64,000 nt of DNA from Cyanidium caldarium (lineage: Eukaryota > Rhodophyta > Bangiophyceae > Cyanidiales > Cyanidiaceae): assembly GCA_026184775.1 (NCBI GenBank), contig JANCYW010000010.1, positions 248,001 through 312,000 of the forward strand, in the 5' to 3' direction. The notes beneath the pieces are model-generated. The model did not search any database, was not told where the DNA came from, and worked only from the letters and a program-made list of their open reading frames with translations. Both the position numbers and the translations under genes were made by a program. Below, in pieces: positions 9,309-18,137 of the stretch (positions are counted from its first letter, which is position 1; each line of letters begins with the position of its first letter).

Positions 9309-10808
9309 ATGAATAGTGGAGAGGCACCGTTTGACGAGGAGTCGCCCGCTGGCGTTGGCCAGGTCGACGAGCGACGCGGAGACCCGTCGGACGCCGAGGA
9401 CACGTTGGGGTTTGTGAGCGCGCCCGCTTTATCCCGTGCAGAAGTGGTGAGATGTCCGCTGGTCGTCCGTTCTCAGAATGCACGAGTTCAGTGGCCGTGG
9501 CGAAGACAACAACGTGCCCGCAACCGGGGCCGTCCAGGGCGGCGCTTGGCACCCCCTCGGGCGGGGCCGATCAGCTTCTGCCGTTGGCTTTGGGGACCGA
9601 CCCTGGTGTCGTTCGGACTGGAGCCGCTAGCCGAATTGGATGCTGCAGCGCCACTGCCATTGGCGCCGCGGTTGAGCTGGCGCGTGTTTGTGACTGGGGC
9701 GACCGGCTGCATCGGTCGGCGGCTCTGTGACGAGCTCCTCTTGGGCACCGGCTGCTCGCTCGATTTGCTGGTGCGCGGCAGTGCGTCGCGGTTGCAGGCA
9801 GTGGCATCGCCGGCACTGCAGCAAGCGCTGGACAGTGGACGTGCTCGCGTACACATCGGCGACCTGGAAATGCGCCGTCATCCCGACGAGCGTTGCGACT
9901 GGCTGGAGGCGGTCGTACCGCAATGCGATGCGCTGGTGCTGTGTGGCACCTCCTGGGGCGGCAGCACCGCTCGTACGGTGAATGTGGAGGCAACGCTGGC
10001 CATCGTGAGGGCGCGCACGCGGCGTCGCTGTCGCGCCATCCTCTACTTCTCCACCGCCTCGGTGGTGCTGCCGAGCGGGCGCCTCGCCAAGGACGAGGCC
10101 GCTCGATACGGCACCGACTACATCCGCTCCAAATGGGAAGCGTTGGAAGCGTTGTACCGTGAGCGCGTGTACGCCGACAAAAAGATGCCGCTGGTGGTGC
10201 TGTTTCCGACCATGGTGCTCGGCAGCGGCAGTCACGTCGGGGAGGGCGTGGCCTCCGCCCTGCGCCAAGAGAGCGCACGCCGGGAATCATCGCGGCTGGC
10301 GTGCTTGCTGCGGCACGCGCTGCGCCACCTGCGCATCGACGATGCCGCCCGCGCCCACTTTATTCATGCGCGCGACTGCGCCCGTGTCGCCGTGGCCCTG
10401 CTGAAACGACTGGCGCCGCGTCCACTGCCACCACTACCCGCGCGTTTTTCGGCGGTGCGTCGCCTGCGCCAACGCGACCCGAGTATGCGCGAGGCCTGTT
10501 TCACCGACGCCATGTTTGTGGTGGTCGGACAGCAGCCGCCGTTTACGTTTCGCGACGCCGTGCGCGCGCTCTGCGCGCTGTTTCAGGTGCCCGAGGCACG
10601 CCGCGGCCCCTGCATTCCCCTCGATGGGGTTTTGTATCCCGTCGCCCGTCATTTGTTGCGCGCCGACGCCTGGACGCTGTATTGCATCCAGGCACGCACC
10701 GCGTACTTTCACTTTCCGTCTGCCATCGCTCCGGAAGCGGTGGGCGCCACGTCATGTGCACCCACCTTGCTGCAGGCACTGCAGCTCAGCACCGACGCCG
10801 CGGTGTAG
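9309..10808 (+). CDS. Atypical extended SDR / NAD(P)-binding epimerase-like protein (499 aa)
   Basis: A Rossmann fold starts at about residue 118 with 'RVFVTGATGCIGRRL' (TGxxGxxG, the NAD(P)-binding loop). A hydrophobic strand with 'ILYFSTASVVLPSG' and then 'YIRSK' (YxxxK) match the catalytic Tyr and Lys of short-chain dehydrogenases and epimerases. The later 'VVLFPTMVLGSG' fits the extended SDR class. The substrate cannot be read from the sequence. The N-terminal 115 residues are unlike SDRs: first acidic, then Arg-rich, with 'LGFVSAP' inside. If a later, unseen start were used this could be an organelle presequence. The ATG at 9309 is about 150 bases from the CAD start, so the two are divergent. 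Confidence 0.75.
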   Translation: MNSGEAPFDEESPAGVGQVDERRGDPSDAEDTLGFVSAPALSRAEVVRCPLVVRSQNARVQWPWRRQQRARNRGRPGRRLAPPRAGPISFCRWLWGPTLVSFGLEPLAELDAAAPLPLAPRLSWRVFVTGATGCIGRRLCDELLLGTGCSLDLLVRGSASRLQAVASPALQQALDSGRARVHIGDLEMRRHPDERCDWLEAVVPQCDALVLCGTSWGGSTARTVNVEATLAIVRARTRRRCRAILYFSTASVVLPSGRLAKDEAARYGTDYIRSKWEALEALYRERVYADKKMPLVVLFPTMVLGSGSHVGEGVASALRQESARRESSRLACLLRHALRHLRIDDAARAHFIHARDCARVAVALLKRLAPRPLPPLPARFSAVRRLRQRDPSMREACFTDAMFVVVGQQPPFTFRDAVRALCALFQVPEARRGPCIPLDGVLYPVARHLLRADAWTLYCIQARTAYFHFPSAIAPEAVGATSCAPTLLQALQLSTDAAV

Positions 10809-10920
10809 CGCGCCGAGGCGTCTCCCGACGTGCGGGAGCGGCCACGCCTACATAACCGTCCGCTGTGGCGCGCATCCCATTCTCGGTTCGCCGCCGTATA
10901 GATACCTCTCGCGCCTAGCC

Positions 10921-12372
10921 CTAGAGCAACAACCACAGCCGCGCCGTGCCGTCGTCGCCGGCCGACGCCAGCATCAGCGCCTCGCGGTCGCCCTCGTCAC
11001 CGGCTTCGGCGGCGATGCGGGTGCGTATCGCCTCGTCCAGGTCGGCTTCCACGACGCAGCGCGGCCGAAAACGCACGCAGTTCACCTCCGCGCCGCGATG
11101 CGCATGGCGCCGCTGCGCTACCATCGCGGCGGTGTTGGCGTCGTACACGCGCACTGCGCCGTCCGCACTGGCCGCTGCAACATACCGGCCGCACGGTGAC
11201 CAGTCCACCGAGTACACCGGCTCGTCCTCCTCGTCGGCGAAACCGCGGTCGTCGGCGTTGGCGTGTACGCGCCACTCCACCATCCACCGCTGCTCGCGGG
11301 TGCGGTTCCATGACGTGAGGTGGCTGGCGTTGGAAGTCACGGAGGCCGCGCTGGTGGCCTCGCTGTTGGTCTTGGCGTCCGCCTCGGGCTCCTCCAGCCG
11401 CCACACCACCACCTGCCCGTCACCGCCGCCACTCAGCAGGCGCGCCTCGTGGTCGTCCCCGACGAGCGGCTCAAATGCCACTGACCACACCGTGGACTCG
11501 TGCCCGGTCAGGGTTGCGCAGCAGTACCACTCACCGTCGAGGAGATCCTCGCACCAGAGGCGCACGGTGTTGTCGTAGCTGGCACTGGCGATCATCTCGC
11601 GCTCCGGATGCCACGTCAGGCTCTTCACGTCCTGCGTGTGGCCGGCCAACACCGCCACACATTCAAAGTCGGTGGCGTCGTCGCCGTCAGTGCCGCACTC
11701 CCATATCCACACGGTTTTGTCGCGCGAACAAGTGGCCAGCAGCGTGCCGCTCGGCGAAAACGCCGCGCACTTGACCTCGGACTCGTGACCCTCCAAGCGC
11801 GCCACGAGGTGCAGGGTGAGATACGGCGCCAGTTGGTACGCCGACGCGCCGTCGTCCGCCACTGTCGGCACATCGGTCGGGATCGGTGCGGCTGCGGCTG
11901 CCGCGGTCCGGGCGACGACGCCCGCCTCGTCCGCACCCCCCCTGACGCCCCCGCCGCAGCACTCGGACACCATCTCCATACCCACGCTACCATCCCCAAC
12001 AACCGCCCCGCTCGATACGGAGCGCTGTGTTCCGTGGGATCCACCCGCGAGCCGGTCGTCCGCTCGCAACACGGTCGCCTCCGCCCCGCCGCCGCGTTCC
12101 AACCGAAAGATGCGCACCTGCCCGTCGAAACAAGCCAACGCCAGCCGCGTGCCCTCCGCCGACCAGTCCACCGTGCGCACCGTCCGCTCAAACACCCCGC
12201 CACCTATCCCGCCCAACAATAGACCGGTGTGCGCATCCCACACCGCCACCGAGCGGTCCGCACCGCACGTGGCCACCAGCTGCGCGTTGCGACTCCAGGC
12301 CACGTGCCACAGCGTCTTGTTGCCCTCGTGTCTCACCAACGACTTCCATTCAACTAGTTGCAAACCCGACAT
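10921..12372 (-). CDS. CIA1: CIA1/CIAO1 WD40 protein of cytosolic iron-sulfur assembly (483 aa)
   Basis: A seven-bladed WD40 propeller. Blades are visible as 'WHVAWSRNAQLVATCGADRS', 'HESEVKCAAFSPSGTLLATC', 'GHTQDVKSLTWHPEREMIAS', 'GHESTVWSVAFEP', 'YSVDWSPCGRYVAAASADG' and a last blade ending 'LMLASAGDDGTARLWLLL'. The 'HTQDVKSLTWHP...SYDNTVRLW' signature is characteristic of Cia1/CIAO1, the targeting subunit that with MMS19 and CIA2B inserts 4Fe-4S clusters into cytosolic and nuclear proteins. It is longer than the usual ~340 aa because of low-complexity inserts between blades 2 and 3 and in the fifth to sixth blade region. The start is an ATG at 12372. A typical client helicase (RTEL1) is encoded at 18138-21371. 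Confidence 0.9.
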   Translation of the reverse strand: MSGLQLVEWKSLVRHEGNKTLWHVAWSRNAQLVATCGADRSVAVWDAHTGLLLGGIGGGVFERTVRTVDWSAEGTRLALACFDGQVRIFRLERGGGAEATVLRADDRLAGGSHGTQRSVSSGAVVGDGSVGMEMVSECCGGGVRGGADEAGVVARTAAAAAAPIPTDVPTVADDGASAYQLAPYLTLHLVARLEGHESEVKCAAFSPSGTLLATCSRDKTVWIWECGTDGDDATDFECVAVLAGHTQDVKSLTWHPEREMIASASYDNTVRLWCEDLLDGEWYCCATLTGHESTVWSVAFEPLVGDDHEARLLSGGGDGQVVVWRLEEPEADAKTNSEATSAASVTSNASHLTSWNRTREQRWMVEWRVHANADDRGFADEEDEPVYSVDWSPCGRYVAAASADGAVRVYDANTAAMVAQRRHAHRGAEVNCVRFRPRCVVEADLDEAIRTRIAAEAGDEGDREALMLASAGDDGTARLWLLL

Positions 12373-12808
12373 TCAGCACTCGTGCACATGGATCGTTCAC
12401 TGCGTGGTCGTCAACGATCCGGGAGTGCAGTTACTCGCGTCCATCGGTGCAGCGTCGTCGAGGCGTCGTGCCCTCTCGCGTCGCGCGTGTTGGTCGTGGC
12501 TCGCGCCAAGCCGGACGCCGATCGGCGCGATGCCGCGTCGCGTCGCACACGACAGAGGCGGGCAGCAGGGGCTCCGGTGCGTCCACATGTCGCGGCAGCG
12601 CTGGGGCGTGTGTCGGTGTGGGAGGCGCTGTGAGAGGATCGGGAAATTGCGTTGAGTCGTTTAGAAAGGGAGGGATCAGGGGATCGGTGAAGATTAGTCT
12701 GTTACACGGTTCAACGAGAGACAACGTCGCCGTCGTCGATCGGAGACGCCCCCTCCGGCGAGCGTCTCGGGACTCTGTCGCTCTCCATAGAATGCGGCAG
12801 CGTCCTCG
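12373..12808. other. Divergent promoter region CIA1 / SLC25 carrier (436 bp)
   Basis: The two flanking genes start outward from this stretch, so it must carry both promoters. Short open frames here show no recognisable protein. A purine-rich, somewhat lower-GC patch lies at about 12640-12720. No clear dyad or repeat was seen. Confidence 0.55.
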
Positions 12809-13663
12809 ATGGAGACGGTAGAGGGCGGCGTATTATTCGAGCCGGGGCAGCGTACCATTTGGCGGTCGTTTGTGGCGGGGGCGTTGTCGGGGCTGGTGGC
12901 CGATCTGGTAGTGTACCCGTTCGACCGGCTGCAGACGCTGTTGGTGCTGACGCCGCGCTCTCAGACGCTGCGCTCTATTGTGGTGCGTGGCGGCGGCTGG
13001 CGCACGCTGTATCAGGGTGTGTCGGTGGTGTTGCTGTTTACGCTACCGTCGCATGGTCTGTATTTCGGGGCGTACGAGGCTGGCAAGCGGCTGTTGCGGG
13101 AGCAGCGCGCTGCGGGCGTGACCGACCACGCGGCCATTGCGGGTGCGGGCGCGGTGGCCGAGCTGAGCGCATCGCCGCTGTGGACCGTGCAGGAGGTGCT
13201 GAAGCAGCGTCTGCAAGCGCAAGGCTTCTGGGAGCAGTCGAGCGGCCACCGGCCATCGTTGCGGCAGGTGTATCGAGAGACGGTGCGCAGTGAGGGCGCG
13301 CGCGGACTGTTTCGCGGGTTCGTGCCCGGCCTGATGGTGTACATGCCATTTACGTGCGTTTACTTTTGGATGTTTGAACAGGGCAAACGGCGGCACTGGC
13401 CGCCAGCGGCCAACGGTCTGGCGGCTGCGGCCTGTGCCACGGTGCTGACGCACCCGCTGGACGTGATCCGCACCCACATTGTGGTGCACTCGCCACGACG
13501 CCACTTTATGCGCGTCGCCCGCGACATTTACGGGCGGGCGGGATGGCGTGGCTTTACACGCGGTCTCGTGTCCAGCATGCTCTGGCTGTCGCCGTCGGCC
13601 GCGCTGACCATCACCGCCTATCAGTACTTGAGCGAGTGGCTCGAGGTGGAGTCGGTGGCGTGA
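12809..13663 (+). CDS. Mitochondrial carrier family (SLC25) protein, substrate unknown (284 aa)
   Basis: Three ~90-residue repeats of the mitochondrial carrier fold. Repeat 1 has 'YPFDRLQT' (PxDxxR) near residue 36. Repeat 2 has a degenerate 'SPLWTVQEVLKQRLQAQ'. Repeat 3 has 'THPLDVIRTHIV' (PxDxxR). Even-numbered helices carry the usual '[YF]QGVS', 'LFRGFVPGLM' and 'FTRGLVSSML' type motifs. Such proteins move metabolites across the inner mitochondrial (sometimes plastid or peroxisomal) membrane. The second signature is weak, so the substrate cannot be inferred. The ATG at 12809 gives the normal family length. The coding end overlaps the convergent YlxR gene by 43 bp (13621-13663). Confidence 0.9.
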   Translation: METVEGGVLFEPGQRTIWRSFVAGALSGLVADLVVYPFDRLQTLLVLTPRSQTLRSIVVRGGGWRTLYQGVSVVLLFTLPSHGLYFGAYEAGKRLLREQRAAGVTDHAAIAGAGAVAELSASPLWTVQEVLKQRLQAQGFWEQSSGHRPSLRQVYRETVRSEGARGLFRGFVPGLMVYMPFTCVYFWMFEQGKRRHWPPAANGLAAAACATVLTHPLDVIRTHIVVHSPRRHFMRVARDIYGRAGWRGFTRGLVSSMLWLSPSAALTITAYQYLSEWLEVESVA

Positions 13664-14100
13664 CGACCGAGTGAAACCGGGAGAGCGCCTGCCGTGGAGT
13701 CCGGTTCGCCCACTGAACTTGGGCGGCCTCCCGGTGCATCCGGTTGCGGCTCGGGGGGCGCCTCCGGCGGCTGGACCAGTTGCGCCAGTTGTGTGTAAAT
13801 CTCCGCAGCCACCGGTGCACGCAGGGAGCGTCCAACGCGGTTCTTCTTGTGGGCTTGTTGGACACAATCCGGCGAGTCGCTACACACGTACGCCGAGCGG
13901 CCGTGATACTTGCGCGACACCTCGTCTGTCAGCGGCTCGGGGAAGACGCGCACCTCGCCGCTCTCAAAGTGTCGGGCGACGCGGATCAGCTCCCGTTTCG
14001 GGCGCGTCTGCCGACACGACACGCACACTCGCACATCCTTCTCCTTGCCCTGCAAGCGTAGCGCTGAATTGCGCCCCCAGCTCGGCGGTCGCACCCACAT
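13621..14100 (-). CDS. YlxR (DUF448) family RNA-binding protein, probably plastid (159 aa)
   Basis: The conserved block runs from 'RVCVSCRQTRPKRELIRVAR' through 'VRVFPEPL', 'GRSAYVCSDSPDCVQQA' and 'KKNRVGRSLRA'. It matches bacterial YlxR: the CxxC pair, 'RGAYVC' and the basic RxLR end. In bacteria ylxR sits between nusA and infB and has been linked to RNase P and nucleoid functions. Eukaryotic copies are of cyanobacterial/plastid type. The first ATG in frame is 14100, giving a ~30-residue presequence; upstream only a GTG at 14151 extends the frame. The C-terminal 60 residues are Pro/Ser-rich and overlap the 3' end of the carrier gene. Plastid location is inference. Confidence 0.82.
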   Translation of the reverse strand: MWVRPPSWGRNSALRLQGKEKDVRVCVSCRQTRPKRELIRVARHFESGEVRVFPEPLTDEVSRKYHGRSAYVCSDSPDCVQQAHKKNRVGRSLRAPVAAEIYTQLAQLVQPPEAPPEPQPDAPGGRPSSVGEPDSTAGALPVSLGRHATDSTSSHSLKY

Positions 14101-14371
14101 CACCTCTGCAAACGAGGGAGTCGGTGCGAGTCCGCAGCGCTTTCCGGGCACGGTGCAGCGACGCCGCCTTCCCTCGGTTTCCCTTATGATTCCTCTCCCT
14201 CTCCGTTAGGGAAATTCGGTGGGCGCGCCCATTTCTCGCCATTCGACTGCGTCTCGCGCTGCCGGACGTTCTGGTAGTGCGCGCACCTCGCCCGTACCTG
14301 GCGCGAACGTTGACGCGGCCACTCCATGGCCGCAACGTGGTGCGCAGAGTGCAAGTTGTGGCGCTGAACAC

Positions 14372-17300
14372 ATGCTTGTGAAGGGACATGGGCTGGAGGG
14401 GCGACAGCGCGCCAGCTGGGAGGCGGTGTGGCTCTGCCGCCGAGTGGGCGGCTGGCGCCCGGCGTTTGCGCCCGTCTGGGGCCGTCGCTGGGCGCGCGCA
14501 CAGCGGTGGCGCGGCAGGAGAGGAAGCGAGCGGCCATCGTTGCGAGTGTACCATGGCGTGAGGAGCAGAAAGCGTGGCGTGTGCAGTGTGGCTATGGCGT
14601 TGTGGTGGCGGTTCGGGGCGGGCGTCGGCGACGGCGCCCGCGTGAAGCGGGTCGAACGTCTGCCGTCGACCTTGCGGCGGCCACCGGGAGCCCTGCCGGC
14701 GGACACGCTGCGGCGACGACAGGTGTGGGTGGTGATGGCAAGTGTGCTGGGCGTGCTAGCGGCGCACGGCTGGTGGCCGTGGTCCACTGCCGTTGAAGCG
14801 TCCACCGCGGATCAGGCTCGATGGCCGGTGCAGCCCACGGACACGCTGGTGAGTGAGGGCACGATGCTGGAGCGACGCCATCTGTACCCGGACGCGATGT
14901 GGGAGCTGGACCCGCCGTGGGAGCCGCTGCGCAATCCGCGGTGGTCGGAGCTTACGCGCGAGTTGACTCCGGACGCGATCGTTCCGGACGAGCTGGATGG
15001 CACGTCGTCGGAGGTGGTGGATGTAGACCCCAACATGTGGGCGCAAGCGCAGCATCTGCGCTTCGAGTCGGACCGCGAACCGATGAGCGCGAAATCCATT
15101 GACCTGATGCGCGTGCTCGGCGTCAGCGCCATCGTCGGCGGGGTGATCGTCTGGAGCTACGTGCTGAACGAGCGCGCATCGAGCAAAGTGCGCCTGCCGG
15201 GAACATACAACCCGTCCAAGATCGCCGCGTACTTTCGCTGGCGGCCGGAACAGGTAGCCACACGCGCGTTTACCATTCTCTTCGAGTGGGTGCGGTATTT
15301 CGTGGGGGCGTATCGCGACCAGTTGGAGTATCGAATATGCGGCACCGTTATGGAAGAGGCCGACTCCAAAAAGGCAGCGTCATCGAACAACTCGGAAGCA
15401 GCCACTCTCAACGGCCGCTCGTCGCCCGAGTGGAAAGAGCGCAGTTGGATCTGGGGCCACCTCTGGGGCCAACGCGCGGATGGCGGCGAGGAGGTCGACG
15501 CGACGACGACGACACCGCTACCGACGCTCCGCAAAGTGCTGGGTGCCGGTTTCGGGCGCACCCCGGAATACTGGAATTGGCGCTGGCAGCGGCGCGCGGT
15601 GCTGCTGCGCGAGGCGCTGGAGCGACTCGGTCCGGCGTTTGTGAAGCTGGGCCAGGCGCTGGCCACGCGCCCGGATATCGTCGGGGAGACGTCGGCGCGC
15701 GAACTGCAACGCCTGCAAGACGACATGCCGCTCTTCCCCAACGAGGAGGCGTTCCGTTTCATCCGCATGGAACTGGGCGCACCGCCGCACCGCGCATTCG
15801 ACTGGATCTCCGAGAACCCCATCGCCTCGGCCAGCATCGGACAGGTGTACAAAGCGCAGCTGGACGGGGTGGATATTGCGGTCAAGGTGCAACGACCGGG
15901 CATCGTCGAGCGCATCGCGCTGGATTTCTTCATCGTGCGCATCCTGGGCAGCCTCTTGATGCGTCTGCCGTGGGCCCTGCGCACCGACCTGGTGGAGGCC
16001 ATCGACGAGTACGCCAGCCGCCTGTTCGAGGAGACCGATTACCACCATGAGGCGGAGAACATGCGCCGCTTCCGCCAGCATTACGGATCCATGCCGGGCA
16101 TCTTCGTGCCCGAGGTGTATCCGGAGTACTCGTCAGCGCACGTGCTCACCATGGAATGGGTGCACGGCCGCCGGTTGGTGGACGAGAGCGCCAGTGTGCG
16201 TCGCGAGGACATTCCGCTCATCAAGCTAGCCATCGCGTGTTCGCTCACGCAACTGCTCGAGGACGGTTTCCTGCACGCCGATCCGCACGCCGGCAATCTG
16301 CTGGTGACCGGTGACGGCAGCCGGTTGGCCTACATCGACTACGGCCTGATGAGCCAGGTGCCGCAGGCGGTGCAGCTGTCCATCATCTGCGCTATCGTGC
16401 ACTTGATCAATCGCGAGTACGAGCTGCTGGCGAACGATTTCCTCGGCCTCACCATGATGCACTCGGACGATTTGAACGTGGAGCTGCCGGCGTTTGCCGG
16501 CGCGCTGCGCTCCGTATTTGACGATGGCGCCAGCGACGGCAACAGCGCCCCTGCCGATGACCAGCAGCCGGAAGACTTCACCTTGCAGGGCATGGCCGAG
16601 AAGCTGTTGCGGATGACCGCACGTTTCCCGTTCGTCCTGCCACCTTACTTTCTGAACAACATCCGCGCACTGGCCATGCTGGAGGGGCTGGCGCTGAACG
16701 CCGATCCCACGTTCCGCATGATCGACGTCATCTACCCGTACATGGTGCACCGCATGCTGACCGATGCAGCGCCGCCGCTGCAGACGGCGTTGCGCGACTT
16801 TGCGCTCAAGCCGTCGGGCGAGCCGCGCTGGGACCGCATCGAGCGGCTGCTGCGCGATGCCAGCCGCTTCATGCCGCTGAATTCGGCATTCGGTGCCGTC
16901 AGCAACAGCACCAGCACGTTGGAGGCGGCGGCGAAGGAGGCCGCCGAGACGGTGATGCGCCGACGGGAGCAGGCGACCGACGCGTCCGTGTCCAAAAACG
17001 TGTATTTCGAGTCGGGGACGGCAGCGGAGCGAACCGCGACGACCGTCGACGACACTCCAGCGGCGGCGACCGCCAGCAACAACTCGCGGCCGGTCGACCG
17101 ACCGACCGAGCTGAATGCGGACATCGCCGCAGAGATTCGCGACGACGCGCAACTGGACGGCCGTCGCGTGGACATGCTGATGGTGTTTATCGCCTCACCG
17201 TCGGGGGCGTTTCTGCGGCACGCGCTGGAGCGGCAGGTGAGCGACGACTGGAACGAGCGCTGGCAACGGGCGTTGGACCGCCTCGAAGCGCGACTGCTGC

Positions 17301-18049
17301 CGGCGCGACTGTTGAAGGCGCTGACCGGCGCCGGGGGCGACGCCCCGCCGGCCATGAACCGTGGCGACAAGGCGGTGACCCGCGCAGAAAAGACCAGCTT
17401 GGAGAATCGTCTGCGGCTGGTGCAGATGGCCACGCACCTCTCCCCGAGTCGCTGGCGCATCCTGTTGCGGTACGCGCCGGTGATGTTGTGGTCGGCGCTG
17501 CGCGTGATGTACTGGGTGGCGGTGCGGGTGTTGCGACGCGTGGTGGTGGATTCGTGGCTCATCGCGCGGTGCCTGGTGCAGCGACAGCCGGCAGCGGTGA
17601 TCGAGACATCCGCCAAGGACGTGACGGCGAGTGCGGATGACGGTGAGAACGGAATGAGGGGCCTGGTGAAAGCGCGCACCGAGACGGAACATGAGGCGGG
17701 TGCCGTCCGAGCGACCGCCGCGGAGGGCAACGGAGTGGCGGTGCCGGAGATGGCGCGTCCGACCAGGCCGAAATCGGTCGAGTCCCACCACCAGAACGGG
17801 CAACACACCGCCGCGACGAAAGGAGAGAATGCGGCAGGCGCGTCGACGGAGAGGAACGGCGTGCGGTCGCAGGCGGGCGACACATCGCGGACGGCCACCC
17901 ACTCCACCCACTCTGCCGCCGCCCATAAGGGTAACGGCGTCTGGCATGCCAACGGCGCGTCTGCCAACGGCGCGGCGCCACCGTCACCGCAGCGTCGTCG
18001 CTCGCCGGCCGATACGGACACCCGTCGCCGGGACACTCCCCCATCGTAA
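14372..18049 (+). CDS. ABC1/UbiB-family atypical kinase, plastid-type (1225 aa)
   Basis: The kinase-like core carries every hallmark of the ABC1/ADCK/UbiB family: 'FVKLGQALATRPD' (KxGQ, about 424), the Ala/Ser loop 'ASASIGQVYKA', 'VAVKVQRPG'-type 'IAVKVQRPG' with the Lys, 'EETDYHHEA' (ExD), 'LHADPHAGNL' (about 634) and 'DYGLM' (metal-binding Asp, about 657). These proteins regulate quinone and prenyl-lipid metabolism in plastids and mitochondria. A hydrophobic segment near residues 110-130 and another at the C-terminal third suggest membrane association. The last ~200 residues are Thr/Ala/Asn/Gly-rich low complexity, unusual for the family. The start is the first ATG (14372); ATG 14594 is an alternative. 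It is divergent from YlxR. Confidence 0.9.
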   Translation: MLVKGHGLEGRQRASWEAVWLCRRVGGWRPAFAPVWGRRWARAQRWRGRRGSERPSLRVYHGVRSRKRGVCSVAMALWWRFGAGVGDGARVKRVERLPSTLRRPPGALPADTLRRRQVWVVMASVLGVLAAHGWWPWSTAVEASTADQARWPVQPTDTLVSEGTMLERRHLYPDAMWELDPPWEPLRNPRWSELTRELTPDAIVPDELDGTSSEVVDVDPNMWAQAQHLRFESDREPMSAKSIDLMRVLGVSAIVGGVIVWSYVLNERASSKVRLPGTYNPSKIAAYFRWRPEQVATRAFTILFEWVRYFVGAYRDQLEYRICGTVMEEADSKKAASSNNSEAATLNGRSSPEWKERSWIWGHLWGQRADGGEEVDATTTTPLPTLRKVLGAGFGRTPEYWNWRWQRRAVLLREALERLGPAFVKLGQALATRPDIVGETSARELQRLQDDMPLFPNEEAFRFIRMELGAPPHRAFDWISENPIASASIGQVYKAQLDGVDIAVKVQRPGIVERIALDFFIVRILGSLLMRLPWALRTDLVEAIDEYASRLFEETDYHHEAENMRRFRQHYGSMPGIFVPEVYPEYSSAHVLTMEWVHGRRLVDESASVRREDIPLIKLAIACSLTQLLEDGFLHADPHAGNLLVTGDGSRLAYIDYGLMSQVPQAVQLSIICAIVHLINREYELLANDFLGLTMMHSDDLNVELPAFAGALRSVFDDGASDGNSAPADDQQPEDFTLQGMAEKLLRMTARFPFVLPPYFLNNIRALAMLEGLALNADPTFRMIDVIYPYMVHRMLTDAAPPLQTALRDFALKPSGEPRWDRIERLLRDASRFMPLNSAFGAVSNSTSTLEAAAKEAAETVMRRREQATDASVSKNVYFESGTAAERTATTVDDTPAAATASNNSRPVDRPTELNADIAAEIRDDAQLDGRRVDMLMVFIASPSGAFLRHALERQVSDDWNERWQRALDRLEARLLPARLLKALTGAGGDAPPAMNRGDKAVTRAEKTSLENRLRLVQMATHLSPSRWRILLRYAPVMLWSALRVMYWVAVRVLRRVVVDSWLIARCLVQRQPAAVIETSAKDVTASADDGENGMRGLVKARTETEHEAGAVRATAAEGNGVAVPEMARPTRPKSVESHHQNGQHTAATKGENAAGASTERNGVRSQAGDTSRTATHSTHSAAAHKGNGVWHANGASANGAAPPSPQRRRSPADTDTRRRDTPPS

Positions 18050-18137
18050 CACGAGCTAGAACAAGGGGCGTGTACTCGATCCGAGCGTGGGCGCGCTACG
18101 GCATCGCTCGTAAATAACTGGCGCAATGCTCCTCGGT

